From: Yamagishiella unicocca
Taxonomy: Eukaryota > Chlorophyta > Chlorophyceae > Chlamydomonadales > Volvocaceae
Direction of reading: 5' to 3'
Length of the DNA stretch: 64,000 bases
Assembly: GCA_003116995.1 (NCBI GenBank)
Contig: BDSL01000059.1
Location: 248,001 to 312,000 of the forward strand
Below are positions 38,901 to 50,900 of this stretch, one piece after another. Made by a program: the position numbers and the translations under genes. Position 1 is the first letter of the stretch. Each line of letters begins with the position of its first letter. A model generated the notes under the pieces. It was not told the origin of the DNA, did no database searches, and saw nothing but the letters and a program-made list of their open reading frames with translations.

Positions 38901-41900
38901 GGAGGGCCGGGTGGCGAGAAGACCCGGTTATCACGACATGTGAAGCGGAGGGGGCAGAAAGTACCCGGCGAATTGTTTCGGGACACGCGTCTGAGTGTGC
39001 ATGCCGGAGACCTTGGGCTGGCTGTCGGGGGACTTGGGGAGGAAAGGGGGGGAGGCAGGAGGCTGGGGCGGGTGCTACCGAACGGGGTCGGGTCGGGGGC
39101 TGAGAGGAGACCCGTTGGTCGGCGCTTACGATATATTACCCCCCAACACACACCAGATTCGCAGATTTATTTCATACCCCCACCCCACCCCCAGGCGCTG
39201 TTCCGCCCCATGGCCATGATGGTCCCCGACTACGCGTTGGTGGCCGAGGTGATGCTCTTCAGCGAGGGCTTCGGAGGCGCCCACACGCTCAGCCGCAAGA
39301 TGGTGCAGCTGTACAAGCTGGCTTCGGAGCAGCTCAGCCAGCAAGACCATTACGACTTCGGTGCGGGCGGGCGGGCTGAGCAGGGGGGAGGGGGGAGAGG
39401 GGGAGACGAAACACACGGGCTGATTGGGGGAGGGGGAGGGGACTTGCTGGCCCGGAGAAGGTTCGGACCCGCGCGGAGGGAGGAGACGTGCTGGCCCGGC
39501 TGGTTTTACCCGCTGCCCACCGAAGACCCTAAATTCATAAAAACACACATGCAGCCCCCTTCCTTCCCTTCTTACCGTATCCCCCTTCCCCGACCCCTCC
39601 TCCTTACCCCCTTCCCTGATCCGCTTCCCGTGTAACCGAATCGACCTCCTCTTCCCCTTCTCCCCCCCTTTCCCGCTCCCCCGCCCTCCCGCCCCCAGGC
39701 ATGCGCGCGCTCAAGTCCGTGCTCATGACCGCAGGCAGCCTCAAGCGCTCCGCCCCGGACGCCGCGGAGGACACGGTGCTCATCCGCGCCATGCGCGACT
39801 CCAACGTGCCCAAGCTGCTGTCGGAGGACGCCCGGCTGTTCGACGCGATCGTGTCCGACCTGTTCCCCGGGGTGGAGCTGCCCAAGGAGGTGGGGAGGGG
39901 TGGTTAGGGCTTTAGCGGCATAAGGGGGATGGGGGGAGATATTTGGGCTTTAGCGGCATAAGGGGAGGTATTAGGGTTTTAGCGTGGGCGGGGGGGAACG
40001 ATGAGACATGAGACTCGTTTCATGAGAGTCTTCAGGGCATGGGTATGTGCTGCTGGTGGGGCGAGGCGGAGAGGGGGCAGGGTGTATGGCCGGTGTGTGT
40101 GTGACCTTGAACCCGTGTAAAACCCTGGACTTGGGGCATGCCTGCCCCCTTCCCCCTCCCCAGGGCCTCGAGCCCCAGAACTCCTCCCCCCCCAGCCACG
40201 CCCCCTCCCTTCCTCCTCCTCTCCCACACCCCTCCACCCGATTTTCTTATCAAACCCCTCCACCCGACCCCTCCACCCGGCCCCTCCGCCCGGCCCCTCA
40301 CCCTCCCTGCAGCACAACAGCGAACTGCACGGCGCGCTGGTGGAGGCGTGTGGCTCTCTGGGGCTGCAGGTACGGCGCCCACGTGCCTTGAGCGGTCTGT
40401 CTAGACTCCCGGGCTCCTCGCCTACCTTGGGGGTGGCCGCGGAGTCCGGTTGGGGGTCCGGGTCGTGCTGCTGGCTGGCTGGCAGGCGGCGGTCTGGGGC
40501 TGCTGGCTGGCTGGCTGGCTGGTTACCGATACCCTCGTAGCCGCAGCCGTGGACAGCCTTCGGGCAACGGGCTCCCAGCTGCTTGCCTGCTTGCCCCTGC
40601 TAGCTTCACCACCAACCCCTCCTCACCCCCTCCCGCTGAGCGCCGCTTCCCGCAGCCGGTGCCTCCGTTCGTGGCCAAGGCGGTGCAGCTGTGGGAGACG
40701 TTCAACGTCCGCTTCGGGGCCATGCTGGTGCGGGCGGGCGGGTGGGGGCTTCGAGGGAGACCCGTGGATGCCAGAAAAAACCGTGTAGAACAGGCGTTTT
40801 GAGATGCATGCTGGAGAACTGGCGGGCGGGTGGGCGCGGGAGGCGGGAGCCCGCTAGGGGCCAGTGGAGGGGGGGTGCAAGGAAAACCTGCGTACGAAAG
40901 AAGGATCGTTTTTAGGACAGGCGTTTCGAGATGCAGTAGTTTGAGGTGAAAGGGTGTGTTTTCGCTGGGATTACGTAAGGGGGTATCAACTAGGGGTCGG
41001 TGCTCATGTGCTCATATGTCGCTCAGGTAGGTGAGGTAGGGCCTACATCCCACGTAGGACTTCGCGGCAAACGCAAAACCCTGGCAAACCCTGGCAAGCC
41101 CGCAATTCGTCAATACCTCCCCTCCCCTCCCTCCCCTCCCTCACCGCCCGCGTCCAGGTCGGACCGCCCGGCGGCGGCAAGACCAGCGTGTACCGCACCC
41201 TGGCGGCCGCCGTGTCGCACCTCCACAAACCCCCCACGGGCACCGCCCCGCCCGACACCATCGAGGCTGAGGCCACCGAGCCCCTCGAGCCCTCCGAGCC
41301 CCTGGAGCCCTTCGGCCTCACCGCACCCACACCGCCCCCCGCACCCACTCCACCCCCCCGCACACCGCCCATGACCTCCCCCCGCCTCAGCAACCCCGAC
41401 GGCATCACCGCCGCCGCCGCCGCCGCCACCGGCGGCGCCGTCACGCCGCCGCCGCGTCCCGACCCAGCCGCTGACCCCGCCGCCGCCGCCGCCGCATCCC
41501 CCGCCCCCCCCCCGCGGTCAAACGCCGACCCCGCCGACGACGCCGTCGAGGCCGAGATATCGTTGTCGCATCCGCGCCCCGTTGTGACGAGCCCGTACCA
41601 GCCCGTACACACGCACGTGGTGAATCCCAAGGCCATCACGCTGGGGGAGCTGTACGGCGAGTACAACCTGGCGACCAACGAGTGGCTGGATGGGCTGGCG
41701 TCCAGCCTCATCCGCGGGGCGGTGGTGGCGGGGGAGGTTTGCCACGACCTGCAGTGGGTGGTGTTCGACGGTCCCGTGGACACGGTGTGGGTGGAGAACA
41801 TGAACACGGGTGAGTGGCCGTGGGGTTGGATGGGTGCGTTGTGTGACGGTGTGGGGCGTGCGGAGCCTGGTGAAGCCCTGGGATGGGTCCCGGTCCCGCA

Positions 41901-44900
41901 TCACCCGGCCCTCCGTCCTGGACTCGGTTCGAGGCCCCCGCAGCAACCGCCCTGCGCCAACTTTGTAGGGCTCCCAACCTAACCCCACCGGCTTTGTCGG
42001 CTCGTCTCCTAACCTGCCGTCATCGGACACTGCCATCATATGACACTGCCACCCTCATGGCCTTCTTTACTGCCACCACCCTCACTGCCACCACCCTCAC
42101 TGCCACCACCCTCACTGGCACCACCCTCACTGCCACCCTCACTGCCACCACCCTCACTGCCACCACCCTCACTGCCACCACCCTCACTGCCAACCTCACT
42201 GCCACCACCCTCACTGCCACCACCCTCACTGGCACCACCCTCACTGCCATCGCCCCTCCTCCTCCAGTCCTGGACGACAACTGCATGCTGTGCCTGCCCA
42301 ACGGCGAGCGGATCAAGCTCAACCCCGTCACCATGCGGGTGCTGTTCGAGGTGGCGGACCTGGCGGCGGCCTCGCCCGCCACCGTGTCGAGATGCGGCAT
42401 GGTGTACGTCACGCCGGACGACATGGGCTGGCGGCCGTACGTCAGGTACGAACGAAGATGGATGCCGTATGGAGTGCTCTTTATTACAGTGCCCTTGCTG
42501 CGCGGTCCGTCGGCAATGCCTGCTGCGATTCGGCGGAAGGGTTCCGAACAAATCGAGTAGATGCAATAGGCGAGACGGCTTCGCCATGCTCGCGGTTGTG
42601 CAATAGCGATTGACCCGAGTCAGACCTGGGACATGATCCGCGCGCACCTCATCCCACCCTTATCCCCCGCCCGCCCCCTCCTCCTAAAACCCATCTCCCC
42701 CCCCTCCGCCTCATTTTGTCTCCACTCCATTTCCCATGTCGTGTAACCGGGTCTTCTCCCCCCCCTCCCCCCCCGTTTCGTCTCTGCCGCTCCAGGTCGT
42801 GGCTTGACGCCCTCCCTGGAGCCGTCATGCGCGCCATGCCTCAAGAGGACGCCGCCGCCGCCGCCCACAACAACAACAACAGCACCAATGACTTTGACGT
42901 CAGCCCCACCAGCAGCTTCCGCCGCTCCACCCTGACCTCCCCCTCGCACCTGGACATCTTCGGCGTCCCTGGAGCCGGAACCGGAATCGGAAACGGCGGC
43001 GGCGGTGGCGCCGCCGCCGGCGGCGGCGGCTTCGGAGGCAGTCCCGAAGGCTCCGTGTCCAGCACCCTCTCCGGCGACGCGCCTCCCGCGCCGGCTGCTC
43101 CGCGGGAGCGTCCCTCCGCCGGCGTCCTCGCCTACCTGAGCGACCTATTCGAGCGCTTCCTGGAGCCGCTGCTGCTGCATGTACGACGGCACGGCGCGCA
43201 CGCCCTGGCGACCTGCGAGGTGGCGCTGGTTTCCTCCACGTGCGCGCTGCTGCAGACGTTGCTGCTGAGTACACAGCTGCAGGGCCACCCGGGGGCGGAG
43301 GGCGCGTCGCTGCGACACCACCACCACCACCGCAGCTCAACCACTCAGGGCGGGGGGCCCCCCGGCACCGCCGCCGCCGGCGGCGGCGGCGGCGGCGGCA
43401 CGCCGCTGTCCAACATGGCGACGCCGTCGCCGGGGATGCCGCTGCCGACGGCGAAGCCGCCGTCGGCGCCGGAGGCGCCGGTGCCGTACAAGATCCCGCT
43501 GCTGGACCTGGCGTCGCCCGTGGTTTCGGAGCGGACGCAGGTGGCGCTCAACTACATCTTTGCGTTCGCGGCGGTGTGGGGTGTGGGTGGCGCGCTGGAG
43601 GCGGGGTGCTGGGAGGAGTTCGACGGCGCTGCCAAGGAGCTGTTTGAGGGCTATGCCAACTTCCCGGGCGGCTCGGGCACCGTGTTCGACTACCACCTGG
43701 ATTACCGGAAGTGAGCGGGGCCTGTGGCGCGGGGGGGGGGGTAAAAATAGTCCGCGGGGGGAGGGAGTAGACGAAGAAGACGCTAGCTAGCTAGCTAGCT
43801 AGCGCGGTGGTTGCGGCGTATCTATTGTCTGGTTTGATTGGTGGCTATGAGGGACAACAAGGCCGCTGTGCGGTTGGCGGGCTTTCATTCCGTGTTGGCA
43901 CGTGGGCAGCACCGAAAGCCCCGACCTCACTTTCCGTTGGTGCACATGCGTGGGACGCGCGCAGAGGCCCCTCTCACACTTGCCGCCGCCACACATCTTT
44001 CGCCTTCGTCTCCGTCTAGGGTACCCGTGCACCAACCGATCTGCTCCGCCGTACCCAGCAGTACCAACCGTCACGCTCCCCGCGCCGCCCGCTCCCCCCG
44101 CTTCCTTGTCGCCTAAACAGGAACTTCTCGCTGACGCCCTGGGAAGCAGCCGTGCCGCTCTACCAGTACCGCCAGGAGGTGCCGTACTTTGACATCCTGG
44201 TGCCGACGGTTGATACGACGCGGTACGGCGCGCTGCTCAACTGCCTGCTGGCGGTCAACCGCTCGGCGCTCATCACGGGCCCGGGCGGCACTGGCAAGTC
44301 GGCGCTGGTCCGGACCTGCCTCTCTCAACTACAGGTGGGTGGGTGGGTGGCTGCGTGCCTGCGTGCCTGGGCATTCAAACCCTAAGCCCTACAACCCTAA
44401 ACCCCGGAGTCCCCCCCCGGCATCACCGCTGCCAGCTACCGCACGAGCTCGCCAAAAGCTGGCCTATTACATATATGAAAAAGTGCCCGCCTTCTACCAG
44501 TATTAGCGAGGCTTGTCAGTACGTGGACGTGCAGTGTTTTCCCACCCCCCTCTGCTCTTACCGGTTTTTCTCTCGTACACGGGTTTTCCTTGCAACCCTT
44601 CGGCACCCTCCCACACCCTCTCACGCCCTCCCGCTTCTTCGCAGGCCGGCGGCGGCGCCATCCCCGCCGCCTTCTACTTCAGCGCGCAGACCAGCGCCGC
44701 CGCCACGCAGGCGCAGCTGGAGGCGCGGCTGGAGAAGAAGCGCAAGCGCCGCTACGCCGCGCCCGCGGGCAAGCGGCTGCTGGTGTTTGTGGACGACGTC
44801 AACCTGCCAGCGAGGGACCCGCTGTCGGGCGCGCAGCCGCCCATCGAGCTGCTGCGGCACTTCCAGGACTTCAGGTGCGTAGTAATTGATTGGATATGGT

Positions 44901-47900
44901 TGGTGGGTTGGTTGGTTGATTGGTTGGTTGGTTGGTTGGCAGGGTAGTTGACTGTGGCTGTGGTTGCGGCCGGGTGGGTGGGTGGATGTGTCTGCCCCAC
45001 CGGGTAGAAAAGATAACTGAAAAGTGTGGTGCTGTGCATCCCCCAACCCGCCATCTTCCCGCGTGTCCGTGCCGCGGCGCCCGCGGTACGGCAGGGGTTT
45101 GTACGACAGGAAGAAGCTGTTTTGGAAGGAGGTGGACGACACGGTGTTGCTGGCGGCGTGTGGGCCCCCGGGAGGAGGTCGTCAGGTACGCGGCGCGAGC
45201 GTGAGGGCCCATGGTGGCGGGGGGGGGAGGGGGAAGAGGAGACCCCATGGTGGCGGGGACCGAGCTGCGCAGGTGCTCATTGCTTTGGCCGAGTTGCCGA
45301 TGTTTGCGTCACGTTTTGCGTTCCTTTCCTGCTGTGCTGCAGTCCGCAACCTTGCTGGGCTGCAGTCCACAGTCGCAAACTTGGCCGCGGCCCCCTCACC
45401 TCACCTCATCTCACCCCACCTCTCCTCCGGTTTTTTCTCGCATCCACGGGTCTTCCTCAAACCTCTCCTCACCCCACCCCACCGCACCCGCCCTGCACAT
45501 TCGATCTCCGGTTTCCGTTGCCTCAACCAAGTTCTCCAGCATGCATCTCCAAACGTATGCTGGAGATCGATCGATCGATCGATCGATCTCCAACGTAAAT
45601 TTTTCGGCGTTTTATTCGTACAAGGGTTCCCCTCGCGCCCCGCCCTGCGCAGGAAATGAGCCCCCGTTTCGTACGGCACTTTTCGCTGCTGTCGATGCCG
45701 CCCGCCAGCGAATTCTCCCTCCGCACCATCTTCGGCGCCATCCTGGGTGGCTTCCTGGAGCTGCACTTCCAGCCCGGTGCGTGAGAACCCCCGGTGATAT
45801 TTATTTCTCCTCCAGCCGCTCTAACAACCCTCCCCACCAGCCCCTCGCCACCGCGACCGCTGCCGCCCCTGACATGCCAACCCATCGTCTTCCTGTCCTT
45901 CAGAACCCAACCCTCATTCCTCCCCGCCCTTTCCCCCCTTTCCCCGCGATGAAAACACACACACGCACATGCACATACACACGCACGCGTCCGCAGACGT
46001 GCGCTCCCGGCTGCAGCGCCCCCTAGTGGACACCGCCGTGGAAGTCTACTCGCATGTGTCTTCCGAGCTGCTGCCCACCCCCGCCAAGAGCCACTACGCC
46101 TTCAGCCTACGCGACGTGTCCAAGGTGTTCCAGGGCATGCTCACCATCCGGCCGGCGCAGTGCGGCCCGGGCGACCCACGGGTCACCCTGGTTCGGCTGT
46201 GGGTGCACGAGCACATGCGGGTGTACCACGACAGGTGGGGACCCGTGTTGGGGCGAGTGTGGGGGGGGGAGGGCCCCTCGGAACAAATATGGAACAAATA
46301 TGGAACAAATATGGAACAAATATCAAACACCCCTGAAATTTTATTACTTAAGATGGAATAAATCGAGACCCCCCTAAAACGAAAAAAAAAACACTGGGGA
46401 GGGGGAGAGGGATGTATGGGGCAAGCGGTTGACAGTTGGCACCAGCTTCCCAGTGCGGCCTCTCTGGGTCTGGGAGGAGTGGGTGTGGGCATTCGCGCTA
46501 TGGAAGGCCGAGTGGGGGCTCTTGAAGGAAGGCGTGGTAGAGGCGTGGCAGGTAAAGCAACGGAAGAGAGGACCCCGTGGAAAAAGCCCAACCCTCCCCC
46601 CACTATCTTTAAATCCCACAACCCTTTAAAACCCTGCGGCCTTACCCTGGGCCCCCCCTTGGAGCATTTTTCGACAGTCGACAGTCAACAGTCAACCCAA
46701 AGCCCAATAGCCTGCGCGCGCGTCCAGGTGTCCGAAGCCTATGCACCAGCTACACTTCCCACGTCCAGTAACCGGGTCATCTTTTTCGCACCCCCCCTGG
46801 AGCTCCGTTTCCTATGCCGTGTAACCGGGTCTCCTCGCCCCCTCCCCTGGCGCTCGTCCCTTCAGGCTGGTCAGCGACAACGACAAGAGCTACTTCAAGG
46901 ACCTGCTGCTGGAGCTGCTCAAGCTGCGCTTCGACGTGCGCGACGACTACGACAACTTCTTCTCGCCCAGCACGCCCATCCTGTTCGGTGCGGCCCCCCC
47001 TCCCGCGTCCGTCTGCACGCCGGGGCAATCGGGGCCCGCTGAGCTGCGGCAGCAGCCGGGGTTGCCATGCTGCCTCCTCCTACTCCCCCTCCTCCCAAAC
47101 CCACTCCCACACTCCTTCACGTTACCGCCCTTGCTGTCGAGCACAATTGCGCAAATACATTGCGCTGACCTGACCACGCCGCGCGCGTCATGGGCCTTAT
47201 TGCCTCGCTGAAACCCGCGCCCGCTGCCCCCACGTAACGCCCCCCTGGTTTCGGAGCAGGTGACTACCTGCGCCGCGGCATCACGCGCGACGAGCGGGTG
47301 TACGCTGAGGTTCGGGACGTGGCCAAACTAGGACACGTGCTGGAGGTGGGTTGGGGGTTGGGGGTTGGAAGGCGGGGGCCGGGCGGGGTGGCATAAAAAC
47401 CGTTGGCGCGAAAAGGACAGGATAGTTGGCACATGCTCGGCGGGCACCTAGTTTGTGGGCGCATGCTGGAGCACTGGGGCCGGGGGGAGGGAGGGAGGGG
47501 AGTCAGTGATGGTCCAGGGAGGGGAAGGTTGGCCGCAGTAGCGCTTCATCTGCTGGCTCGCATCACGTATCAAAAACAGCTCCCGCATCCGCCCGCTGCT
47601 GACTCGCCGAACCCCCCTCCCTCACCCGCCGCCCCTCCCCCCTCCCCCTCTGATACCAAACCCCAACCCCAACATACACCCCGCCCTCGCCCCTCCCTCT
47701 CTGCCCCTTCCCCCGCTGCCCCCGTTCTCCCAACCCGGCCCCCCAGACCGAGCTGGAGGAGTACAACAGCGGGGGTCACGGTCCGCGGCTGCAGCTGGTT
47801 CTGTTCATGGATGCAGTGGAGCACGTCAGCCGCATCGCCAGGATCCTCAGACAGCCCAGGTGGGTTTCGAGGAAGACCCGTGGATGCCCGAAAAAAACCG

Positions 47901-50900
47901 TTTAGAACAGACAGCCCAGGTGGGTGCGAGCACACCCGCGGCAGGCAGGGGCGAGCTACCTGGCTGGCTGGCTGCTTGCCTGCTTGCCTGGCTGGCTGGC
48001 TGCTTGCCTGGCTGCCTGCCTGCTTGCCTGCTTGCCTGGCTGCCTGCCTGCTTGCCTGCTTGCCTGGCTGGCTGGCTGGCTGGCTGCCTGGCTGGGGTGG
48101 CCGGTTGGGTCGATAACTCGGTATGCGCCGCACCTCGCAACACCCCTTGCGCTGCTCGAGCACACGAGTAGTGGGTTCGCACGCGAGTAGCTTGTGCCAT
48201 ACGACCTGTGTCCATGTGCCCTTTTCGTCTCACGCCCGGCGCCCTCCCATGGCCGCCTCCGCCGCTGCAGGGGCAACGCCATGCTGGTGGGGGTGGGCGG
48301 CAGCGGCAAGCAAAGCCTGGCCAGGTTCGCGGCCTTCCTGGCAGGAACGCAGGTGCGGCTGGCCGGGTGAAGGGGGGGGCGCCGAGGTGGGGGTGTGGGG
48401 GCAGGGGTGGCTGGGTTGCAAGGAAAACCCGAGTACGAAAGAAAGAGGAAAAATACTTTAAGAACAGCCGTTCGGAGATGCACGCGGCCGGCCACCGGGC
48501 GGCAGCGGCCTTTGGAAGCTCGCCCTAGCGCCCTCGTGCCTGTATGCGGGCAGCCGCAGCACCTGTGCCGCCGGGAGGGCGGCGCTGGGATGCCTCCCTT
48601 CGCTCCAGCCTAGGGCCCCCCCCCCGCTGTCTCCCTCCCCCCTCCGCAACCAACTAACCAACCAACTGAGCGCGCGATGCGGCCCGGTATTATTATACGG
48701 CAGGTGTTCACCCTGGAGCTCAGCCGGGCATACGGCATGGTGGAGTACCGCGAGGACCTCAAGAAGCTGTACAGGTGATGGGGGGGGGAGAGAGCAGGGG
48801 GCCGATGGGGCTGGGAGGTTCGTGGGCCTTGTGGGGCACTGAAGGGAAGCGAGAGGGGTGGGTGCCGCGCTTGCTCCTCTGTGTTTTGCACTCGCCTCCT
48901 GAACCCCATGCCCTTGGCTATTCCCCCTGATGCCCTCCCCCACCCCCCTGATGCCCTCCGTAGCCCCTTCTACGGCATCCACTCACTTCCTCCCCCCCTT
49001 GTGTTTTTCCCTCCCCCCTCGGGTTTTCCTCTCCCCCCCTCCCGCCCCCAGGCTTGCCGGCGTGGACGGCAAGCCGGTTGCCTTTCTGCTCCCCGAGCAG
49101 CACATCCTGGCGGAGAGCTTCGTGGAGGACGTGTCCAACTTGTTATCCTCGGGGGAGATCACGGGGCTGTTCGGGTCGGAGGAGAAGGAGAAGGTGTATG
49201 CGGACCTGCGGCACTGGGCGGCGGCGCAGGTGCGGCCGGGGGGGGCTGCGGGGAAGACCCGGGGGACGCGAGGAAGACCCGGGGATGCGAGAAAACCGTT
49301 TAGGACAGACGTTTCGAGATGCAGGGGAGGGGGGCGGGAAGACCCGGTTGCACGGCATAGGAGAACGGTGACAGAAACTAAGCAGGACTAATCGGTTTCG
49401 GAAATAGGAACCAAGCCGAACTAATAGGTTTCGGGCACACGTTAAATAGGAACCAAGCCGAACTAATAGGTTTCGGGCACACGTTAAATAGGAACCAAGC
49501 CGAACTAATAGGTTTCGGGCACACGTTGGGATGAGGGGGGTGAGGGCGCTAGGATGCAGCCCAGGGGGAAGCTGCTTGTAGGCGCGGGGGGGGGGACACC
49601 AAGCCTACACCTCGCCCCCGCTGCCCCCCTGCAGGGCCTGGAGGACACCCGCGACGCGCTGTGGCGCGGCTTCATCGACCGAGCCCGCGAGAACCTGCAC
49701 CTGGTGCTGGCGCTGAGCCCCGTGGGGGAGGCGTTCAGGGACCGCTGCCGGCGCTTCCCCTCGCTGCTGGCGGCCACCACAGTGGACTGGTTCAGCGAGT
49801 GGCCGCAGGTGCGGAGGAGGGTGGGGGGAGGGTGCAAAAATACCCGGCTACCCCACACACCCCCTCCCGGCGCGGAGGGGAGGGGGCCCCTGGGGTGGAG
49901 GCCGCCCCCAGTGGGGTGGAGGCCTTTATCTGTCCCCCTCTTCACCCTGTCCCTGTCTACGCCCTACCGCTTTGGACCCCCCCCCCCGAGACACGGGTCT
50001 TCCTCGAAACCCCGTCACGTGGAGCGGTGTGCTAACGGCCCCGCTCCCCCGCTGATTGCAGGAGGCGCTCCTGTCAGTCAGCACTCGCTTCCTGGAGCAG
50101 CAGGAGCTGGGGGGTCCGGCGGTGGTTCGAGCCATGGCGCAGACGTGTGTGGACATACACACGAGTGTGGTGGAGGCGGCGCAGCGGTTCTACCTGGAGC
50201 TGAGGAGGAGGTGGGGGCGAGAGGGGGGGGGCCCAGGCGGGGGGGGAATGTGAGTAGATAGTGGGGGGCCCAGGCGGGGGGGGATGTTCTCGTTGTGGGG
50301 GCTTGGAAGGCGACGTGCTCGGGCGGGGAGGCCGGCAATTGACGAACCAAATGACAGCCAGCCAGGTTACCCTGCGTTCCCCCGTTCAACCCCAACGGCA
50401 CGCCCCGCCCTGCCCCGCCCTGCCCCGCTCTGCCCCTCCTTCCCTTCCCTTCCCCTCCCCTCCCCCAAACCCTCTCCCAGGTATTACGTCACTCCTCGCT
50501 CCTACATCGACCTCATCCACCTCTACACCTCATTGCTTGCCGCACGACGCCAGGTGGGAGGTGCGCGCGAGGACGGCATGTAGGGGCCGCTCCGAAACAC
50601 AGACACGCGTGTGAAACACAGACACGCGTGCCTCGCACCGGCCTCCAAGCCCCCCCTGGACTTCGTCGACCTTCCACCACCCCCTCTCCCCCCCCCGATT
50701 GCCGGCTCGTTTTCATACCCCCCCAAACCCCTCGGGGATTTTTGCATCCCCCCACACCCACAGGAGACCGCCGTGGCCCGCGAGCGGCTGCTGAGCGGCG
50801 TTGCCAAGCTGACCACCACCAACACCACCGTGGAGGAGATGCGCACGCGGCTGCGGCTGCTGCAGCCCGTGCTGGCGGACAAGACGGTGGCCACGCAGCG

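Larger units (their letters stand above)
39699..43710 (+). other. Dynein: AAA2
   Basis: Exons 39699-39889, 40313-40369, 40656-40727, 41158-41809, 42268-42445, 42796-43710. Walker A is GPPGGGKTS at 41161-41187; later blocks are [15 protein letters not shown] and [14 protein letters not shown]. Right after the P-loop helix an insertion of about 120 residues rich in Pro, Ala and Glu (about 41230-41600) interrupts the fold. Two more insertions (Asn/Ser/Gly/Ala near 42838-43110; His/Gly/Pro near 43290-43480) lie in the last exon. Known AAA2 sites bind ATP without efficient hydrolysis. Confidence 0.93.
44121..47345 (+). other. Dynein: AAA3
   Basis: Exons 44121-44334, 44645-44874, 45095-45185, 45653-45776, 45997-46234, 46866-46987, 47260-47345. 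Walker A is GPGGTGKS at 44278-44301; Walker B is [12 protein letters not shown] in exon 44645-44874. Downstream blocks [16 protein letters not shown] and GMLTIRPAQ are typical. AAA3 is the regulatory nucleotide site of dyneins, and its key residues look intact. Confidence 0.94.
47747..49808 (+). other. Dynein: AAA4
   Basis: Exons 47747-47859, 48271-48352, 48704-48774, 49052-49229, 49635-49808. Walker A is GVGGSGKQS at 48290-48316, followed by ARFAAFL. The segment that usually reads FLFTDTQI is FLLPEQHI here, so the acidic residue is Glu instead of Asp and the flanking residues differ. A change in ATP handling at AAA4 is possible but unproven. Confidence 0.93.

Noticed and set aside
38882..38926. 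GT donor downstream of PDNLQ that would avoid a GC-AG intron
   Set aside because: It would insert a Gly/Arg-rich segment between NLQ and ALFRPM, which are contiguous in dyneins.
47945..48102. Regular repeats considered as a CRISPR array
   Set aside because: Units have no spacers of even length, the host is a eukaryote, and the tract is inside a dynein intron.
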